From positions 186,001 to 250,000 of the forward strand of contig JANJUX010000016.1 of the NCBI GenBank assembly GCA_024710355.1: a stretch of DNA of 64,000 nt, in the 5' to 3' direction. The notes beneath the pieces were generated by a model, which saw only the letters and a program-made list of their open reading frames with translations, ran no database searches and was not told the DNA's origin. This document shows, one piece after another, positions 24,207 to 34,167 of this stretch (the stretch's first letter is position 1; each line of letters begins with the position of its first letter). This DNA comes from Candidatus Rifleibacteriota bacterium (GTDB lineage: Bacteria; Muiribacteriota; Ozemobacteria; Ozemobacterales; Ozemobacteraceae). Position numbers and translations under genes: made by a program.

Positions 24207-26156
24207 TCAGAAGGTGATCGGCTGATCTACAACCGGAACAACGTCGGCACCGATTACAGTTACGTAGCCTTCAGTCATTTCTGCGGGCATGGTAACTACG
24301 GCTTCACCGTTGTCATTGGTGGTAGCAGTGCGAACATTTTCAACACCGCTGGTGTAAACGCTGACGCGGGCATTGTTTACGGCTTTGCCGGCTTCATCGC
24401 GAACGTTAACGGTTACAGTTACGCCATCAGCATTGCGAACGGCTCTTGATTCGGCGGCGAGAGTGATCGGAGCTTTGAAACGAACGTTCATAGTACCATC
24501 ACCGTAGAGATGCCACTGTTCAAACATCATGACGCCGGATTTCTTCGGGTCAGTGGTGTAGAGTTCGAGGCCCTTCATGATACCGTTGATGAAGATACCA
24601 CCGGTGGTTTTGTATACTTCATTGGCGATAGAAACTTTGTTCATTTCAGCCTGAACATGGATCGGGGGTACCCATTCCATATTAGTGGTAGCACCGGCGT
24701 AAGAAACAGCACCGGCCGGATTTTCAATGTCACCAGCGCGCATCCAGGCTTCGCCGAAACCGGTGAAGTTTACGAAGCGACCGTTAACGCAGGCTACGTC
24801 CCAGATTACGGGCATGGCCCAGCCGTTTTTCAGTTTGGCAGCGTCGCTGTTGCTGAAGCGGGTTGTGCCCCAGCTGGTACCGGAACCGTGGCCAAGATAG
24901 TTGATCAGGCTGACGCCTTCGTTCACAGCAGCAGTGACCATGGCAGCGGTTGCGCCCGGATCATAGGCTTTCTTGATGTCGGTGAACATTTTGCCCAGGA
25001 GGGTGGTGCGGATTTCTTCGATGTAAGCTGAGTCAACCGGGTTGCCTTCGTTTGAACCGATGCCGAGACCTTTGGTATACCAGGCTTTATCGGTGGTCGG
25101 GAAACGTTCGTAGTTTACGAATTTGGCGACCTGATAGGCAACTTCTTTTTCGGTGTTGGCTGACAGGCGGCTGATGATTGCATCCGGAACATGGTCGTCA
25201 CCGATGAGTTTCACGTAGCAGGGGTCAGAATCGGCGCGTTCTTTAACGCCTTTGTTGGTCGGGATCTGTTCGGCATCGCCAACCAGCATGACGTGGGTCA
25301 GGTTGCCCTGTTTGAATTCTTCGCTGATGAAAGTCTGAACGTCGGTGTTGGTTTTGCCAACTTCGCTCATCGGAACGATCTTCACGTCGATACCACATTT
25401 TTTCTTCCATTCGATGAAAGGCTTCATGGCAGCCATGAAAGGATCATGGGCGATGATAAGCAGGCGGCCGTTTTCATCGAGGCGGGGCAGGCGGCTGGTG
25501 GCCTGTTTGTAGTTGACGAAAGTGTTTTTGTAGATCGGTTCGAATGACTTGCTGATCGGAGCCAGCTTGGTCATCGGGTTCTTAGAGATCTTTTCATCAG
25601 CAGATACTGATACGCGGATCTTTTTGTGAACTTTGATCTGGTTTTTGGCGGGATTGTACTGAACCGGGTTTACAACCAGGTTAACGCCACGGACTTCGCG
25701 GAAGATAAAAGGTTCGCCCATCTTGACCATATCGGCTTCAGTCGGATACCAGGCGTCTTTAGCATATACTTCGCCGAAATTGTAAGGAACGCTGTTCGGG
25801 TCGATATTGCGGGTGAAGTTGCCTTTGCTGGGCACGATGCGGGCATCGAGGTTGATGATTTCAGATTCGATGCTGTTTACCTGGAAAACAGGGCGGCGGG
25901 CCGGATCTACCATTACCATTGCGGTGTATCTTGGCAGAGTCGGAGCATCTTTGTCTGAAGAGAGAGATGCTTCGGGGGCGGTGATTTCGAGAGCCTTGGC
26001 GCCAAGAACCTGAGTTTCGGCAACATTGACTTTCGGACATTCAATGTCAAGAGTGGTTGCATAACCACGTGAACTGCTGACAGAAATACCGGCTGCATAG
26101 GCAGAACCAGCGCTCATCAGACAAAAGGCCAAGAACATGGTAGAAATTCGTTTCAA
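24207..26156 (-). CDS. Secreted gingipain-type C25 cysteine peptidase
   Basis: 649 residues with a classic signal peptide (MKRISTMFLAFCLMSAGSAYAA). The start is TTG, with AGGAGG 8 bases upstream. A pro-region of about 200 residues precedes the caspase-like C25 domain ('RLLIIAHDPFMAAMKPFIEWKKK', 'HVMLVGDAEQIPT'). The catalytic pair is His423 in NYLGHGSG and Cys456 in DVACVNG, 33 residues apart as in gingipain R. After the peptidase there is an Ig-like or carboxypeptidase-regulatory-like beta domain ('VTVNVRDEAGKAVNNARVSVY'). I see no C-terminal type IX sorting domain. It stands alone between its own promoter and terminator. Cleavage specificity cannot be read from sequence. Confidence 0.9.
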   Translation of the reverse strand: MKRISTMFLAFCLMSAGSAYAAGISVSSSRGYATTLDIECPKVNVAETQVLGAKALEITAPEASLSSDKDAPTLPRYTAMVMVDPARRPVFQVNSIESEIINLDARIVPSKGNFTRNIDPNSVPYNFGEVYAKDAWYPTEADMVKMGEPFIFREVRGVNLVVNPVQYNPAKNQIKVHKKIRVSVSADEKISKNPMTKLAPISKSFEPIYKNTFVNYKQATSRLPRLDENGRLLIIAHDPFMAAMKPFIEWKKKCGIDVKIVPMSEVGKTNTDVQTFISEEFKQGNLTHVMLVGDAEQIPTNKGVKERADSDPCYVKLIGDDHVPDAIISRLSANTEKEVAYQVAKFVNYERFPTTDKAWYTKGLGIGSNEGNPVDSAYIEEIRTTLLGKMFTDIKKAYDPGATAAMVTAAVNEGVSLINYLGHGSGTSWGTTRFSNSDAAKLKNGWAMPVIWDVACVNGRFVNFTGFGEAWMRAGDIENPAGAVSYAGATTNMEWVPPIHVQAEMNKVSIANEVYKTTGGIFINGIMKGLELYTTDPKKSGVMMFEQWHLYGDGTMNVRFKAPITLAAESRAVRNADGVTVTVNVRDEAGKAVNNARVSVYTSGVENVRTATTNDNGEAVVTMPAEMTEGYVTVIGADVVPVVDQPITF

Positions 26157-26206
26157 GCTTCTTTCCTCCTGGTTACTTATGATACTTACTAAGCTTTGTT
26201 CTTAGG

Positions 26207-26235
26207 ATTATACGGTTTGGTACATAAAGGCGCAA
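26207..26235 (-). promoter_or_regulatory. Strong sigma-70 promoter of the C25 peptidase
   Basis: Minus strand TTGCGC (26235-26230), 17-base spacer, consensus TATAAT (26212-26207), about 50 bases before the TTG start. Confidence 0.75.
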
Positions 26236-26280
26236 GGGGCAAAACAAAAAAAGTTTTTTGCATCACTCTGCTTTCTAGGC

Positions 26281-26310
26281 AAAGAAAAAACTGGCTCTGT
26301 CAGCCAGTTT
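26281..26310 (-). terminator. Terminator downstream of rnd
   Basis: Minus strand AAACTGGCT - GACAG - AGCCAGTTT followed by TTTCTTT. It lies 80 bases after the rnd stop and closes the long minus-strand run. Confidence 0.75.
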
Positions 26311-26389
26311 GGGGATCTTTTTATGGTTGTCCCGGTACATTTTTTTTGTAACGGTTGGTTTTATTTTTTTTGCGACAGCGTAGGCCGGG

Positions 26390-27619
26390 TTATTTTTCAC
26401 CGGGCCGCCGTCGCCGCCGGCGACGTGTTTTTTTAGTCATTGGCGGCGGTTCCTGCTGCAGAACCGGCAAAATCTCTTCGGCAAGAACTTTTACCTGCCA
26501 CTGGTGCAGTATTTCGCTCTGTTGCAGTTCCCCGAGAGTTTCTGGCCTGATTCTGGCCAGGTCATACAAGGCATTGGTTGGAGCCAGAACAGAAGCAGGT
26601 ATCTGCATCTCATTAGCGATAGCATCGCGAATTTCGCGCAACGACTTGGCTATCTCACCTTCCCAGGAGTTCAGAAGTTCGTGCCGGTCTCTAGGTTTGA
26701 AGGGCTTGTCAAGACCAGCAAGCTCCGCTTCAAGGCCGGTTCTGATCGCGGCCTGCAGCTCGCTGCCGTAGCGGTTGAGAAAATCCCGGCCAATGGCCTT
26801 GATCACATTCAAACCAGAAATGGTTCTTGGCATCTGCCTGGCAATATCAATTAAAGCCTGGTTGCTCAGCAACATGAAAGGTGCGCGGTCCAGACGACGG
26901 GCAACTTCCTCGCGCAGATTCCAGATTTCTCTGAGAACGGCGACCGATCTTGGCGACAATCTCGACGAACCCTTGATTCTGAAGGCGAATTCATCCTGTT
27001 CGTGCGGCTGCGCTTCGCGTGCCTGGCGGGCAATATACTCACACTCTTCCATCAGCCACTCATATCTGCCAAGGTCTTTAAGTTCTCCGGCCATTGCATC
27101 GTAAATGGGCACAAGGCACACCGCGTCGAGCAGGCCGTATTCTTTCATGGCAGTTGTCAGCGGCCGGCGTGACCAGTCGCAGCGCTGCAGTCTCTTATCG
27201 AGAGTGAATCCAAGATATTTTTCGGTGAGCGACCGCAGGCCGAGTTCATGCATACCCAGCAGTTCTGCAGCTTTACGGGTATCAAACATTACCGGAATGT
27301 ATATTTCCAGATCTCTGGCGAGCATGGAAATATCGTAGTCGCCGCCATGAAAAACCCAGAGGCAGGAGCTTTTCGTTGCAAACTGCTGAAACGGGCTGAA
27401 ATCATTGATTTTTTGCGGGTCAATAATGGCTGCTTCACTGCGGGTGGCAATCTGAATAAGATTGACCCGGGAATAATAGCGATAAAAGCCGGCAGATTCA
27501 ATGTCGACAGCGACAATATCTTCGCTCTGAGCCCTGGCAAAAAAACCGGCGAGCTCTTCTGTGTTTTCTATGACTTTTGCGTTTTCAATAAAAGTTTTGG
27601 GGTCGAATTCAATTTTCAT
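26390..27619 (-). CDS. rnd: Ribonuclease D
   Basis: A 3'-5' exoribonuclease of the DEDDy family involved in tRNA 3'-end trimming. All active-site residues are visible: Asp39 and Glu41 in VAVDIES (Exo I), Asp96 in VFHGGDYD (Exo II), and Tyr161/Asp165 in YGLLD (Exo III). HRDC-type helical domains follow (about residues 215-300). The protein ends in a run of arginines (TKKTRRRRRRRPGEK), an unusual basic tail that could aid RNA binding. 409 residues. The gene sits 94 bases behind the cyclase gene and may be the last of the operon. Confidence 0.92.
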   Translation of the reverse strand: MKIEFDPKTFIENAKVIENTEELAGFFARAQSEDIVAVDIESAGFYRYYSRVNLIQIATRSEAAIIDPQKINDFSPFQQFATKSSCLWVFHGGDYDISMLARDLEIYIPVMFDTRKAAELLGMHELGLRSLTEKYLGFTLDKRLQRCDWSRRPLTTAMKEYGLLDAVCLVPIYDAMAGELKDLGRYEWLMEECEYIARQAREAQPHEQDEFAFRIKGSSRLSPRSVAVLREIWNLREEVARRLDRAPFMLLSNQALIDIARQMPRTISGLNVIKAIGRDFLNRYGSELQAAIRTGLEAELAGLDKPFKPRDRHELLNSWEGEIAKSLREIRDAIANEMQIPASVLAPTNALYDLARIRPETLGELQQSEILHQWQVKVLAEEILPVLQQEPPPMTKKTRRRRRRRPGEK

Positions 27620-27713
27620 CAGTGACCTGTTGCGTGATTCAGATAGACAATAATTATCACAACTACATCGGATTCAGCAGCATTTTTTTTGCAGCAGCGA
27701 AAAAAAATACGAC

Positions 27714-30605
27714 TTATTTATGGGTAAGAATATACCTGCCATCCCAGCCTTCGGGGGGTGGGTTATCTTTATATTCCTGACAGCGATGAATATAGGTGGC
27801 GCTCGGTCCGTCGTCGGGCCAGCGGGCAAGAATCTCCTCGAAAGTGGCTATCGCTTCGTTCCAGTGGCGGTCGAGATGCAGTTGAATGGCGCGATCATAC
27901 AGTTCGATCAGCTCGAACCAGCCCGGCGGCTCTTTTCCCTTTTCGCTCACGAGTTCAAAAACCTTTACCGGTTCTTTTTTGCCCTTAACCGCGAGAAAAT
28001 CGAGGAATCTGGCCGACACGACATGCTTTGCCCGCTGATAAACGGCATCACTGATCATGAGGGCGGTGCCGTATTCCTTGTTCGCACCTTCAAGACGCGA
28101 GGCAAGATTAACGCCATCGCCCATACAGGTAAAGTTCATCTGAGCCTTTTGTGAGCCCATGTAACCAACAACGACATCGGCAGTATTCAGGCCGGCGCGC
28201 GCCGAAACCTTTGGCAGACCTCGTTTCGCCCAGCCAAGCTGCAGCTCATGAATTTTGCGCTGCATTGCCAAGGCGCACAGGCAGCCTCGCACCGCATGAT
28301 CTTCCTGTTTACGCGGGAAATTCCAGAAGGCCATTACCGCGTCGCCGATGAATTTATCGAGAGTGCCGCCGTATTCAAACAGCAGATCGGTCATTGCCCC
28401 GAGATATTCATTGAGCAAAACGACCAGTTCTTCTGGTGTCAGTGCCTCGGAGATCGAGGTAAAGCCGGCAACGTCCGAAAAGAATATGGTCAGCTCAACC
28501 TTGTCGCCACCCGGCCTTACCAGTTCGGGATTGTCGAGCATATACTGAACGACATCCGCCGCCACAAAGCGCGAGAACATTTCTTTGGTGGATTGAGCGC
28601 GGGCCCGCTGGCGCAGATAGTTCGTCAGAGTGGCCAGGGCCCAGATGGTCGGATAGCTGATGACCAGCGATGAAAAATTGAACAGCTGCCTGGCAATATG
28701 ATAAGAAGAATAGGCGTGCCAGAAGGAGCCAGCAACGAAAGCGGCCATTACAAAGGCCCCAGCCACCGGCGACAGAGTGTCGAGCAGAAAACCGAGCAGG
28801 AGAGTTGAGATGAGCAGAGCAATGACAGTATGAATATACGAAGGGTGTCTGAGGTAGCGCTGCTCGGTGATGTTGAGAATAGCGTTGGCATGAATTTCGA
28901 TACCCATCAGCGGTTCTTTCTGGACAGCAAAACCAGAATCATAGGTCAGCGGCGTCGGAAAATAGTCGAAGTCACTGACTTCGAAAGGCCCGGCAATGGC
29001 AATTTTTCCACCTTTGTTCTGCTGCAGGTCGAGAGTATTTCTATGGGCGAACCCGGGTTTCAGGCGCGGTTCTTCGGGAGCGAGGAGCGAGTAAGAAGCA
29101 AGGGTTCTTTCGTCAAAACACTCAAAGAATGACGCTGAACGAATCGCGGCATTGTCGAAACGGCCGCGGGAAGTCGATCCGACATAATCAAGCAGCATAC
29201 GCCCATAAGAATTAACCGGGATGGTAAGATCCTTGATTATGAGAGGCCCCTTGAATCTGCCGGCTAACACCTCATCATAAATTGCAGCGAGCGCCTTATC
29301 CATTGCTTCGACATAGCCCGGTTTTTCACCCGGCTTTCTTGCATCGAGCGCATGCATGGCCATAAGAAGACTGAATGTAGGTTCGAGCCGGGATTCCTTT
29401 TCACTGAGAGCGTAAAGAGGCACTTCGGTAACATAGCTCTTGTTGCCAGTGGCCATGTCGATGAAGGCCATGCGGGCTTTTCCCTGGAGAAAAGACTGGT
29501 CAGGAAGTATCTGTCTGACTGCCTGGCGGGTATTAGAAAGCTGGTCCAGGCGCGTCGGAAGCTTGCTATCACTGTCTTCGTAAACGAATTCTTCTTCGGT
29601 TTTCGTGTGACCAGCCAGAATTATCGGACTCTGCGATCTTTTTATGGCCCGCTGCAGAACTTTGTCGAGTTCCCTGTCTTTGCCGCCCTGGAGAACAAAG
29701 TCGAAGCCGATGGCCGCAGCCGGCTCGACAATGTATTCTGACGGCAGACCATCGGTGCGGCCGTTCAAAGTCATACTCAAAACGGTTCCGGGGCGCGGAA
29801 AGAATTTCAAATCAATACCCACATCACAGCTGCCCAGGTTGGCGAGCAGTGTCTGCCAGCGTTCAAGAAGAAATCTGGCGGCTCGATGCTGTTCAGGCAT
29901 CTTTTCGGCAGGCGTTGCCTCTTTGAGGTTCTTCAAAAGCTCCGGGTCATTCCAGTTGATGAGCAACGAGGGCAGGATCAGAGGTTCTGAACCACCAGCC
30001 ATAAGCTTGATCAGACTCGGGCCAGCCGGCGGCCAGGTCCGGCCTTCGATTTTTATCAGGCTGTTAAAACCAGCATGGTCAGGGTTGTTTTTGAAAAAAT
30101 CTTTAACCCTGTGACTGGTCAGATACCATTTGCCGACGTCAAAAGCTGCAGATGCCGGTCCTTTATCAGTAATTCCGCACCAGTCGGTGTAGGCCATTCT
30201 TATTGGCAACTCTTTAAGGCCTGGAAAAAAGCCGATATGCACACGAAGAATTTCGAGACTGCGAGGTTTGCTGGCAAACTTACGCTCAACTACCTGCGAT
30301 TGTCCAAGAAACCTGAAGATCGAAGCAAATTCAGCCCGCTCAGGGTTTTTACCAAGCAATGCCGAAGTCGCCTGGTCTTTTTTCACCACAAGCAGCTGAT
30401 CATGCGCTTTGGGTGGCTGAAAGCCCAACTGAAAAACAATGGCGTTAAGAGCTGTGTCGATATTGTTCAAAAAGCCGGCCAGCATCATGAACATTGCAAT
30501 AAGAAAAACAATACAGCCGAAGAGCAGGCCGGTATGGGCCCCTGCCCCGGCCTTTTTTCTGGAAAAAAAAGTCTTTACGCCGTCAAGAACAGGTCTGACA
30601 TTCAT
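27714..30605 (-). CDS. CHASE2-domain class III adenylate cyclase
   Basis: A 963-residue membrane receptor. One N-terminal membrane segment (about 24-45) is followed by a long extracytoplasmic CHASE2-like sensor (to about 600), about three membrane segments, and a class III cyclase domain. Metal-binding Asp711 (FFSDVAGFT) and Asp755 (DKFIGDAVMAFW), base-recognising Lys751 and Thr826, and transition-state Asn833 and Arg837 (VNLASR) are all present, so the enzyme should be active. The Lys/Thr pair points to ATP rather than GTP. A TPR-like helical tail closes it (WFELIELYDRAIQLHLDRHWNEAIATFEEIL). The ATG is 15 bases behind the GH57 gene stop. The signal sensed is unknown; the context suggests carbohydrate storage. 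Confidence 0.9.
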   Translation of the reverse strand: MNVRPVLDGVKTFFSRKKAGAGAHTGLLFGCIVFLIAMFMMLAGFLNNIDTALNAIVFQLGFQPPKAHDQLLVVKKDQATSALLGKNPERAEFASIFRFLGQSQVVERKFASKPRSLEILRVHIGFFPGLKELPIRMAYTDWCGITDKGPASAAFDVGKWYLTSHRVKDFFKNNPDHAGFNSLIKIEGRTWPPAGPSLIKLMAGGSEPLILPSLLINWNDPELLKNLKEATPAEKMPEQHRAARFLLERWQTLLANLGSCDVGIDLKFFPRPGTVLSMTLNGRTDGLPSEYIVEPAAAIGFDFVLQGGKDRELDKVLQRAIKRSQSPIILAGHTKTEEEFVYEDSDSKLPTRLDQLSNTRQAVRQILPDQSFLQGKARMAFIDMATGNKSYVTEVPLYALSEKESRLEPTFSLLMAMHALDARKPGEKPGYVEAMDKALAAIYDEVLAGRFKGPLIIKDLTIPVNSYGRMLLDYVGSTSRGRFDNAAIRSASFFECFDERTLASYSLLAPEEPRLKPGFAHRNTLDLQQNKGGKIAIAGPFEVSDFDYFPTPLTYDSGFAVQKEPLMGIEIHANAILNITEQRYLRHPSYIHTVIALLISTLLLGFLLDTLSPVAGAFVMAAFVAGSFWHAYSSYHIARQLFNFSSLVISYPTIWALATLTNYLRQRARAQSTKEMFSRFVAADVVQYMLDNPELVRPGGDKVELTIFFSDVAGFTSISEALTPEELVVLLNEYLGAMTDLLFEYGGTLDKFIGDAVMAFWNFPRKQEDHAVRGCLCALAMQRKIHELQLGWAKRGLPKVSARAGLNTADVVVGYMGSQKAQMNFTCMGDGVNLASRLEGANKEYGTALMISDAVYQRAKHVVSARFLDFLAVKGKKEPVKVFELVSEKGKEPPGWFELIELYDRAIQLHLDRHWNEAIATFEEILARWPDDGPSATYIHRCQEYKDNPPPEGWDGRYILTHK

Positions 30606-30620
30606 AAATACCTCTCAGAG

Positions 30621-32210
30621 TCAGCTGCGGAAGATGCGGTAGTCCATTTCAGGAAAAATATTATCTCGGTTTTCGACTTCCCGCAGCCAGTTTTCATTAA
30701 TGCGGTCGTTGACAATATCTTCATACAGCTTGTTGAAGCGAAAGGTATGGTCGCGTGTCCGCTTGTGGGCGTATTCAACCGTTGTTCCTGTTTTCATGAT
30801 AAAAGCCCAGTCAGACGACTGAAGCAGCATGAGTTCACGGGCGGCCTGATTCAGGGCCCGTAACCGCAGGCCATCAGATTCGGGGAAACGGTCTGCCAGT
30901 TCGATCATTCTCTGCGAAGCCTTGTGCAGATGTGGATAGATCCAGGCATTGCTCTCATCAAGCCAGACTTCGTTGTAGCCCCGATGCCCCCATGAAGACA
31001 TGGAAGGGGTTGCCCTCTGATTACATGGACAGGACGCGAGGTAGTCTTCAGGAGTACCAAGCTGCATAATACTGCTCTCAAGAGAAGTCTTTCTCAGAAC
31101 ATGGTAGATGAACTCCGGACCCTCATACCACCAGTGGCCAAACAGTTCGCAGTCATAGGGCGAAATTATTACCGGCGGCCGGTCCATGATGGCGTTGAGG
31201 TGTTTCATCTGCTGTTCACGGCAGTGAATAAAATGACCGGCATGCACGGCAACCCTGGTCATCGCCTCCTGATAATTGTATGGCTGTTTTTCGGCCCCAT
31301 CGCGCGAAGTGATGCGATGATACTTTATACCGGTATTGAGACGATGCCCGGATTCGTGAATATAAGGATGAATGTAGTCGAATTCGAGATCAAAACCGAT
31401 ATCGCGATAAAACTCGCGGTAGGCGAAGTCGCCGGGGTAGCCTTCATGGGCTGACCAGACCTGCCGGCTGCTCTCAACATCGCGCCCGAAGGCCAGAACT
31501 CCTGAAGGGCACTCAACCGGAGCATGGACTCCGTAGGCCGGCCTTGGGTCGGCAAAAAGAATACCGTGCGTATCGGTGAAAAAATACCGGATACCAAAAT
31601 CGCTCAGGATCTTGTCATTACCCGGGTTATAGGCACATTCTGCCAGCCAGATACCGCGGGGCTGGCATTCGAAATGTTTCTGGTAATCACGCACCGCCAT
31701 CTCGATCTGGGCCCTGACAGCCGGGCGAAAATCACTCAACAGCGGCAGAAAAGCATGAGTAGCACAGCAGGTAATGATATCGAGAACCCCGAGATTCTGA
31801 TATTTTTTAAAAAGCCTGATGAGATTGCCATCGCATGATTTAAAAATCCCGCGAATGCGCCTGAATTTTTCGCGGTACATCAGTGCCGTAGCATAGAATT
31901 CCGGTTGCCAGCGGGTGCGTTCGACCTCTTTTTCGGCCAGTTCTTCAAGTCGGGTCAGATGTGCACCATAGCGCCCGATCAACATTTCATCGGCAAGCAT
32001 ATTTACAAGTGGTGGCGTCAGAGACATGGTCAGACGGAATCTGATGCCATCGGCAACCAGTTTGCCAAACACTTCAAGCAGAGGAATATAGGTCTCGGTG
32101 ATCGCCTCGAACAGCCAGCGTTCTTCCATCATGTCAGCATGTTCAGGATGCCTGACGAAGGGAAGATGAGCGTGCAGAACGAGAGAAAGAAAGCCTTGGC
32201 TGGTTGTCAT
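30621..32210 (-). CDS. GH57 family 1,4-alpha-glucan branching enzyme-like protein (DUF1957)
   Basis: 529 residues. The GH57 (beta/alpha)7 barrel starts at once with 'LSLVLHAHLPFVRHPEH'. The nucleophile is Glu191 in 'GIWLAECAYNPG' and the acid/base Asp353 in 'SPYDCELFGHWWYEG', both in their family contexts. The C-terminal DUF1957 helical domain ends the protein. This subfamily includes branching enzymes that form alpha-1,6 links in glycogen, although several members show only hydrolytic activity; the exact reaction is therefore not certain. No signal peptide, so it is cytoplasmic. It lies between the DUF4912 gene (24-base gap) and the cyclase gene (15-base gap). DUF4912/DUF1957 neighbours are known from other bacteria. 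Confidence 0.88.
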   Translation of the reverse strand: MTTSQGFLSLVLHAHLPFVRHPEHADMMEERWLFEAITETYIPLLEVFGKLVADGIRFRLTMSLTPPLVNMLADEMLIGRYGAHLTRLEELAEKEVERTRWQPEFYATALMYREKFRRIRGIFKSCDGNLIRLFKKYQNLGVLDIITCCATHAFLPLLSDFRPAVRAQIEMAVRDYQKHFECQPRGIWLAECAYNPGNDKILSDFGIRYFFTDTHGILFADPRPAYGVHAPVECPSGVLAFGRDVESSRQVWSAHEGYPGDFAYREFYRDIGFDLEFDYIHPYIHESGHRLNTGIKYHRITSRDGAEKQPYNYQEAMTRVAVHAGHFIHCREQQMKHLNAIMDRPPVIISPYDCELFGHWWYEGPEFIYHVLRKTSLESSIMQLGTPEDYLASCPCNQRATPSMSSWGHRGYNEVWLDESNAWIYPHLHKASQRMIELADRFPESDGLRLRALNQAARELMLLQSSDWAFIMKTGTTVEYAHKRTRDHTFRFNKLYEDIVNDRINENWLREVENRDNIFPEMDYRIFRS

Positions 32211-32233
32211 CTTATTGTTTCTGCCAAACGGCT

Positions 32234-34093
32234 TTACCGGTTGAACGCAAAGTGAGCGGCAATTTTCTGCATTTCACCCGTTTCGCGGTTCACCGCCACC
32301 AGTTCAAGGTGGCATGGCTTATTGGCGGGCAAAGCCAGGCGCAGTGAAAAGGTTCCATCAGCTCGCGCTGTAACCTGCTGACCCATAAAAAACAGGTCGC
32401 AGTTTTCGGGAACCTGGCCATAAAGGACCAGATCAGCCGCCAGAGCCATCGACGGAGCCGGTTTTTCTCTGCGAACTTCACCAAAGCTGCTGACTCCGGT
32501 AGACCCAGGCATCTGCAGTGATCCGGGCATGGATGAAAATTCCGAAGCCGAAGTCGGAACACTGAACGAACCCGGCAGACTGAATGAAGAAATTCCTTCG
32601 GGCAGGCCGGCATGCGAACCCGGCATCTGCGGAACGGGAGCGGCAAACCCGGCCGGGATTTCAGAGGAGCCGGCATAAAGAACCGGAGCACCTGAAAGCG
32701 ACTGGAAATAAACAAAAGCGGGATCAGTAAGAAGGGCCGCCAAAGGTGCGGGCGGCGCGTTTTCTGGCTCCGGCGGGGCCTCAGGCTGTTCATCTGCCTG
32801 TGAAAGCATCGGCGGGATTGGCTGCGGGGCGACTGGTGCAGCCCAATGTTCGGCAGCCCTGTCGGGCGGCGTCTGAACCAGATTGGAAAGCGCGATAAAG
32901 GTATAGCCTTCGGTAGGGCTCTGCAGGCCAAGTTCGACCTGATAGACACATTTTGCATCTTCAAGGTAGATATACCAGTTGCGGGCATTCTCAGTGAGTT
33001 TTATCTCCTGGGTATGGCCACGGGTCACGTTGTGAAGGCGCAAAATATAGTGAGAATGGGCAAATTCAAAAATACCGACTTCGAGTTCAAGGCGCTTGCG
33101 TTCGACCGGCGGGAGTTCCCAGTAGGCGTAGGCCCAGTGCGGATCGCGAATCTGCAGCACCAGTCTGGTTTCGTCGTAATATTCCGGCAGGTCACCGGTC
33201 AGCTCGCTTTCATTTACTGGCGCCGCAGAAGTCGAAGAAGAGGCTGCGAGCACCGGAATTTCCATGGTAGTCTTCAATGAGGCGTGTCGGCGCCGGCGGT
33301 CACTCTCAATTTTCTCGGCCAGATCACTTGTTTTTCTCTCGTCGTGGGCCAGATTGACCGGAATCGCCACCGCAGGCTCAATAACACTCGCGCCTTTTTT
33401 ATTGGCCGAAACCTGAGCTTCAGAGCTCTTTTTACCAAAAGCGCGATTCAGGGTTCTCATTGCGGCAGCTTCTTCTTCGCACTGGCGACTGACAGCTTCC
33501 GGAACATGCAAAGTCATGGGTCCGGCAGCAGCTGCAGCCGGCAACGGAGCGGCTTCTGGCAACGCGACTGGCCTGGCTTTGGGTGGACGACCGCGGCGTG
33601 GCTTTTCAGCCGGAACGACATCGTTCTTCACTTTGGGCGGTCTGCCACGACGAGGCCGGTCTTCAGAGTTTTGTTCAGGCTTTTCAGTTAAAGGCTCTTT
33701 TTTGGCTGCTTTCGGCGGGCGACCACGGCGGGGCCGTTCGGCAGACTTTTCGGGTGCCGAAGGCTCTGACAATACAGCCGGAGCAGGGCTCTCGACTGCA
33801 GTTTTTTTGGGCGGACGCCCCCTGCCTCTTTTTGGGGGAGGAGCTTCTTCTGTTGAAGAATCGCGGGTGTAAGTCTGCCCTGGCTGCTCCTGGCTTTTGA
33901 CAATTGCCGGCAGAATCGGGGCTTTTTTAAGACCCCGGCTGACGGGTGGCTCTACGAGGAGCAGCTGCAGAACTTTTATCAGTTCCTGTCGTGAAAGACT
34001 GGAACGACCAGCAATGTCAAGCTCACGGGCAAGAGTGTACAATTCCTGCCTGGTCAGCGAGGCGAGCTTTTTTTCGGTAAACCTCGTTTTCAT
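32234..34093 (-). CDS. AT-hook protein with SAP/Rho-N-like N-terminus and DUF4912
   Basis: 619 residues from the ATG at 34093 (GGGGGA just upstream); an in-frame start at 34132 is less likely. Residues 1-45 resemble a SAP or Rho-N helical module (LTRQELYTLARELDI...LSRQELIKVLQ). Four AT-hook cores (GRP within KRGRGRPPKK or RPRRGRPPK) lie at about 91, 124, 150 and 168. DUF4912 follows (about 300-410: 'YDETRLVLQIRDPHWAYAYWELP'), then a Pro/Gly/Ser/Met-rich stretch and a beta-rich end. The first half looks nucleic-acid binding and the second half may bind sugar polymers. Its neighbour is the GH57 enzyme. DUF4912 has no established function. Confidence 0.8.
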   Translation of the reverse strand: MKTRFTEKKLASLTRQELYTLARELDIAGRSSLSRQELIKVLQLLLVEPPVSRGLKKAPILPAIVKSQEQPGQTYTRDSSTEEAPPPKRGRGRPPKKTAVESPAPAVLSEPSAPEKSAERPRRGRPPKAAKKEPLTEKPEQNSEDRPRRGRPPKVKNDVVPAEKPRRGRPPKARPVALPEAAPLPAAAAAGPMTLHVPEAVSRQCEEEAAAMRTLNRAFGKKSSEAQVSANKKGASVIEPAVAIPVNLAHDERKTSDLAEKIESDRRRRHASLKTTMEIPVLAASSSTSAAPVNESELTGDLPEYYDETRLVLQIRDPHWAYAYWELPPVERKRLELEVGIFEFAHSHYILRLHNVTRGHTQEIKLTENARNWYIYLEDAKCVYQVELGLQSPTEGYTFIALSNLVQTPPDRAAEHWAAPVAPQPIPPMLSQADEQPEAPPEPENAPPAPLAALLTDPAFVYFQSLSGAPVLYAGSSEIPAGFAAPVPQMPGSHAGLPEGISSFSLPGSFSVPTSASEFSSMPGSLQMPGSTGVSSFGEVRREKPAPSMALAADLVLYGQVPENCDLFFMGQQVTARADGTFSLRLALPANKPCHLELVAVNRETGEMQKIAAHFAFNR

Positions 34094-34138
34094 GCCATCC
34101 CCCGAGTCACACAAGAAGAATCTACGGTACAATCAAAC

Positions 34139-34166
34139 ATGATACCAGATTTTTCCGGTTTGCCAA
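34139..34166 (-). promoter_or_regulatory. Internal promoter before the DUF4912 gene
   Basis: Minus strand TTGGCA (34166-34161), 16-base spacer, TATCAT (34144-34139), each 5 of 6 to consensus; the ATG follows 45 bases later. It would let the DUF4912-GH57-cyclase-rnd genes be expressed apart from the upstream genes. Confidence 0.5.
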
Positions 34167-34167
34167 G

